Source of the DNA: Nostoc linckia FACHB-104
Lineage (GTDB): Bacteria > Cyanobacteriota > Cyanobacteriia > Cyanobacteriales > Nostocaceae
Direction of reading: 5' to 3'
DNA: 46,492 nucleotides
Assembly (NCBI RefSeq): GCF_014696615.1
Contig: NZ_JACJQJ010000067.1
Span: 1-46,492, forward strand
The first letter of the stretch is position 1. Each line of letters starts with the position of its first letter. This document shows positions 46,201 to 46,492 of the stretch, one piece after another. Below the pieces are notes generated by a model that was not told where the DNA came from, searched no databases, and worked only from the letters and a program-made list of their open reading frames with translations. The position numbers and the translations under genes were made by a program.

Positions 46201-46326
46201 GTTATTCTCGACAAAGACCAAACTCGCACAGAAGTAATTGAAAATTATAATCAAAGAGAAATTAAAATCCGTGTAGTAGGAAATCGTAAAAAAGAAGGTT
46301 CTTCAGGACTTGTTATGCTAAACTAA
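43207..46326 (+). CDS. ROCO protein (LRR-ROC-COR), COR interrupted by an insertion sequence
   Basis: 1039 aa from the ATG at 43207 (an upstream TTG is unlikely). N-cap [20 protein letters not shown]; 23 leucine-rich repeats of mostly 23 residues with longer irregular ones at the first, seventh and fifteenth; then C-cap [11 protein letters not shown]. The ROC GTPase domain runs from about 640 with P-loop [10 protein letters not shown] (near 647), DFGGQE (698-703) and MIKNEKQDR as the base-binding region. COR follows from about 830 with the winged-helix part ([24 protein letters not shown]). After [12 protein letters not shown] the last nine residues GSSGLVMLN come from the end of an ISL3-type element, so COR is truncated. 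ROCO proteins are GTPases that dimerise through COR; the truncation probably impairs this. It is paralogous to the LRR-only gene 0.8 kb upstream. Confidence 0.93.
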   Translation: MTEKELLQVIEQAAIEGVTELDLSGNELTALPPEIGKLTQLKKLILGKYQYHEDGYIVGTIGNKLSALPVEIGLLTQLEELQVVDNRLTSLPGEIGQLLNLQTLDLSRNQLSSLPGEIVQLVNLQTLSLGGNRLSSLPPEIVQLVNLQTLSLSNNQLSSLPSEIGQLINLQSLNLDSNQLSSLPSEIGQLVNLQLLNLGGDLLRSLRGESDNQLSSLPGEIGQLVNLQSLDLGSNQFSSLPVEIRQLVNLQSLNLSRNQFKSLPVEIGQLVNLQSLNLSNNQLSSLPPEFRQLVNLQSLDLSNNRMQELLLEFAYFKDLQILNLYENNIKKLPPEISNLIKLRSIYLGSNQLEEFPRELDQMLTLKTLDLSNNRLTKLSPTIGNLVNLEKLFLGSNVNFEPGLSWFRSEGMRGNQLSSLPGEIGQLVNLQLLDLSRNQLSSLPGEIGQLVNLQSLNLSSNQLSSLPVEIGQLVNLQSLYFKSNQLSRLPGEIIQLVNLQSLDLGSNQLSSLPVEISQLVNLQSLYLSSNQLSSLPVEISQLVNLQSLYLSSNQLSSLPGEIVQLVNLQLLDLSSNQLSSLPRAIRQLLNLKELDLRRNPLPIPPEILGAKESWENPGDVNEILDFYFRVQDPKETEPLYEAKFLIVGEGGAGKTSLANKIQNEDYELQPDEKSTEGIEVIRWHFTQPNGKDFRVNIWDFGGQEIYHQTHQFFLTERSLYALVADTRKENTDFYWWLNVIELLSENSPVLMIKNEKQDRQCEVNYSQLRGEFENLKEALATNLATNRGLPDIKKAIQNYISRLPHVGTPLPKLWVRVRSALENYSRNYISFYEYENLCRINNLTDREDMRRLSRYLHDLGVCLHFQDDSTLKHYVILKPEWGTTAVYKVLDNKNVKQNLGRFTKDNLQDIWQDSEYADMRDELLQLMMRFKLCYPIPNSANNYIAPQLLDINKPEYSWDEMDNLILRYEYKFMPKGIITRFIVETHPWIEQQKLVWRSGVILDKDQTRTEVIENYNQREIKIRVVGNRKKEGSSGLVMLN

Positions 46327-46492
46327 CAGCTAAAATGCCAACTTAATAAGCACCTAATTCGGAAATTTTCAAAGTTTCTAAAACCGTAACCAGAGCGTTT
46401 AATGAGCTTGAGTTTATTATTAACGCCTTCAACAGCACCACTGGTTGTCCCATTGTCGAAATAAGCGATTATCTCATCCAACCAACGAATAA
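46297..46492. mobile_element. ISL3-family insertion sequence, one end, inserted in ROCO
   Basis: The element begins at GGTTCTTCAGGACTTG, resembling ISL3-family terminal repeats, exactly where the ROCO reading frame leaves its family pattern. Immediately inside, on the minus strand, is the end of a transposase gene. The 8 bp before it (AAAAAGAA, 46289-46296) are the candidate target duplication, since ISL3 elements duplicate 8 bp. The other end and the rest of COR lie beyond the window. Confidence 0.82.
46323..46492 (-). CDS. ISL3-family transposase, C-terminal fragment (runs off the window)
   Basis: The last 55 codons are visible, stop at 46323-46325, 5' end outside the window. The translated part includes [32 protein letters not shown] and [19 protein letters not shown]. 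The E-G-x-N-N-K-x-K-x-I-K-R-x-x-x-G-F-x-N-F block is the signature of the ISL3 DDE transposase C-terminus, with the catalytic Glu in VEGVNNK. Its stop codon overlaps the ROCO reading frame's stop on the other strand, so the fusion tail of ROCO lies entirely in the IS end. The rest of the gene cannot be assessed. Confidence 0.85.
   Translation of the reverse strand, partial: IRWLDEIIAYFDNGTTSGAVEGVNNKLKLIKRSGYGFRNFENFRIRCLLSWHFSC

Noticed and set aside
1-46492. tRNA, rRNA or tmRNA genes
   Set aside because: No cloverleaf with a TTCGA/TTCAA T-loop context or rRNA-like conserved block was noticed; a covariance scan would be needed to exclude one fully.

Overview
The window looks like chromosomal DNA from a filamentous, probably heterocyst-forming cyanobacterium (Nostoc/Calothrix/Tolypothrix type). 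The evidence is the many HIP1 palindromes (GCGATCGC), AT-rich spacers full of heptanucleotide tandem repeats and dispersed palindromic elements, very large multi-PAS histidine kinases, and TPR, CHAT, LRR and ROCO proteins typical of that group. No rRNA, tRNA or CRISPR array was recognised. All calls come from reading the sequence; no database search was run.

Layout. 0-4 kb: a 14-TPR protein with a STAND-like N-terminal domain, a DUF433/DUF5615 toxin-antitoxin pair, and a convergent Uma2 (DUF820) nuclease. 4-9 kb: a divergent EF-G paralogue, an exported TPR protein, a PsiE-like membrane protein, and a small protein whose Shine-Dalgarno can pair with an upstream anti-SD. 9-14.6 kb: an Rpn/DUF2887 nuclease-like protein, two divergent CadD-type transporters, and a cysteine synthesis locus (Rrf2 regulator and cysK, divergent from cysE). 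A cluster of TTCAGA half-sites lies in the shared cysE/Rrf2 promoter region. A coiled-coil membrane protein follows. 14.7-26.6 kb: a 3578-residue sensor kinase (REC, CBCR-like GAF, 21 PAS, HisKA, HATPase, REC, REC) followed 12 bp downstream by a REC-HisKA-HATPase protein. 27-32 kb: an exported YbjN-like protein, an exported TPR-CHAT protease-like protein, and a phosphoribosyltransferase. 32-37 kb: a three-gene signalling cassette (6-PAS kinase, overlapping Rcp1-like response regulator, REC-kinase hybrid). 37-39.5 kb: a protein ending in two Tudor-knot/chromo-barrel-like domains, and a coiled-coil protein. 39.6-46.5 kb: a 21-bp tandem array, a 29-repeat LRR-only protein, an orphan BrnA-like antitoxin, and an LRR-ROC-COR (ROCO) protein whose COR domain is cut by an ISL3-family insertion sequence running off the window.

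Themes. The window is dominated by sensing and signalling proteins built from internally duplicated modules (TPR 34 and 40 aa, PAS about 125 aa, LRR 23 aa), and by small selfish or repetitive DNA. The most notable points are: the giant PAS kinase, which carries a DXCF/CH cyanobacteriochrome-type GAF and an in-frame insertion of intergenic-type repeat DNA in its ATPase domain; the ROCO gene caught in the act of disruption beside an LRR-only paralogue that ends exactly at the ROC boundary; and the bacterial Tudor-knot protein.
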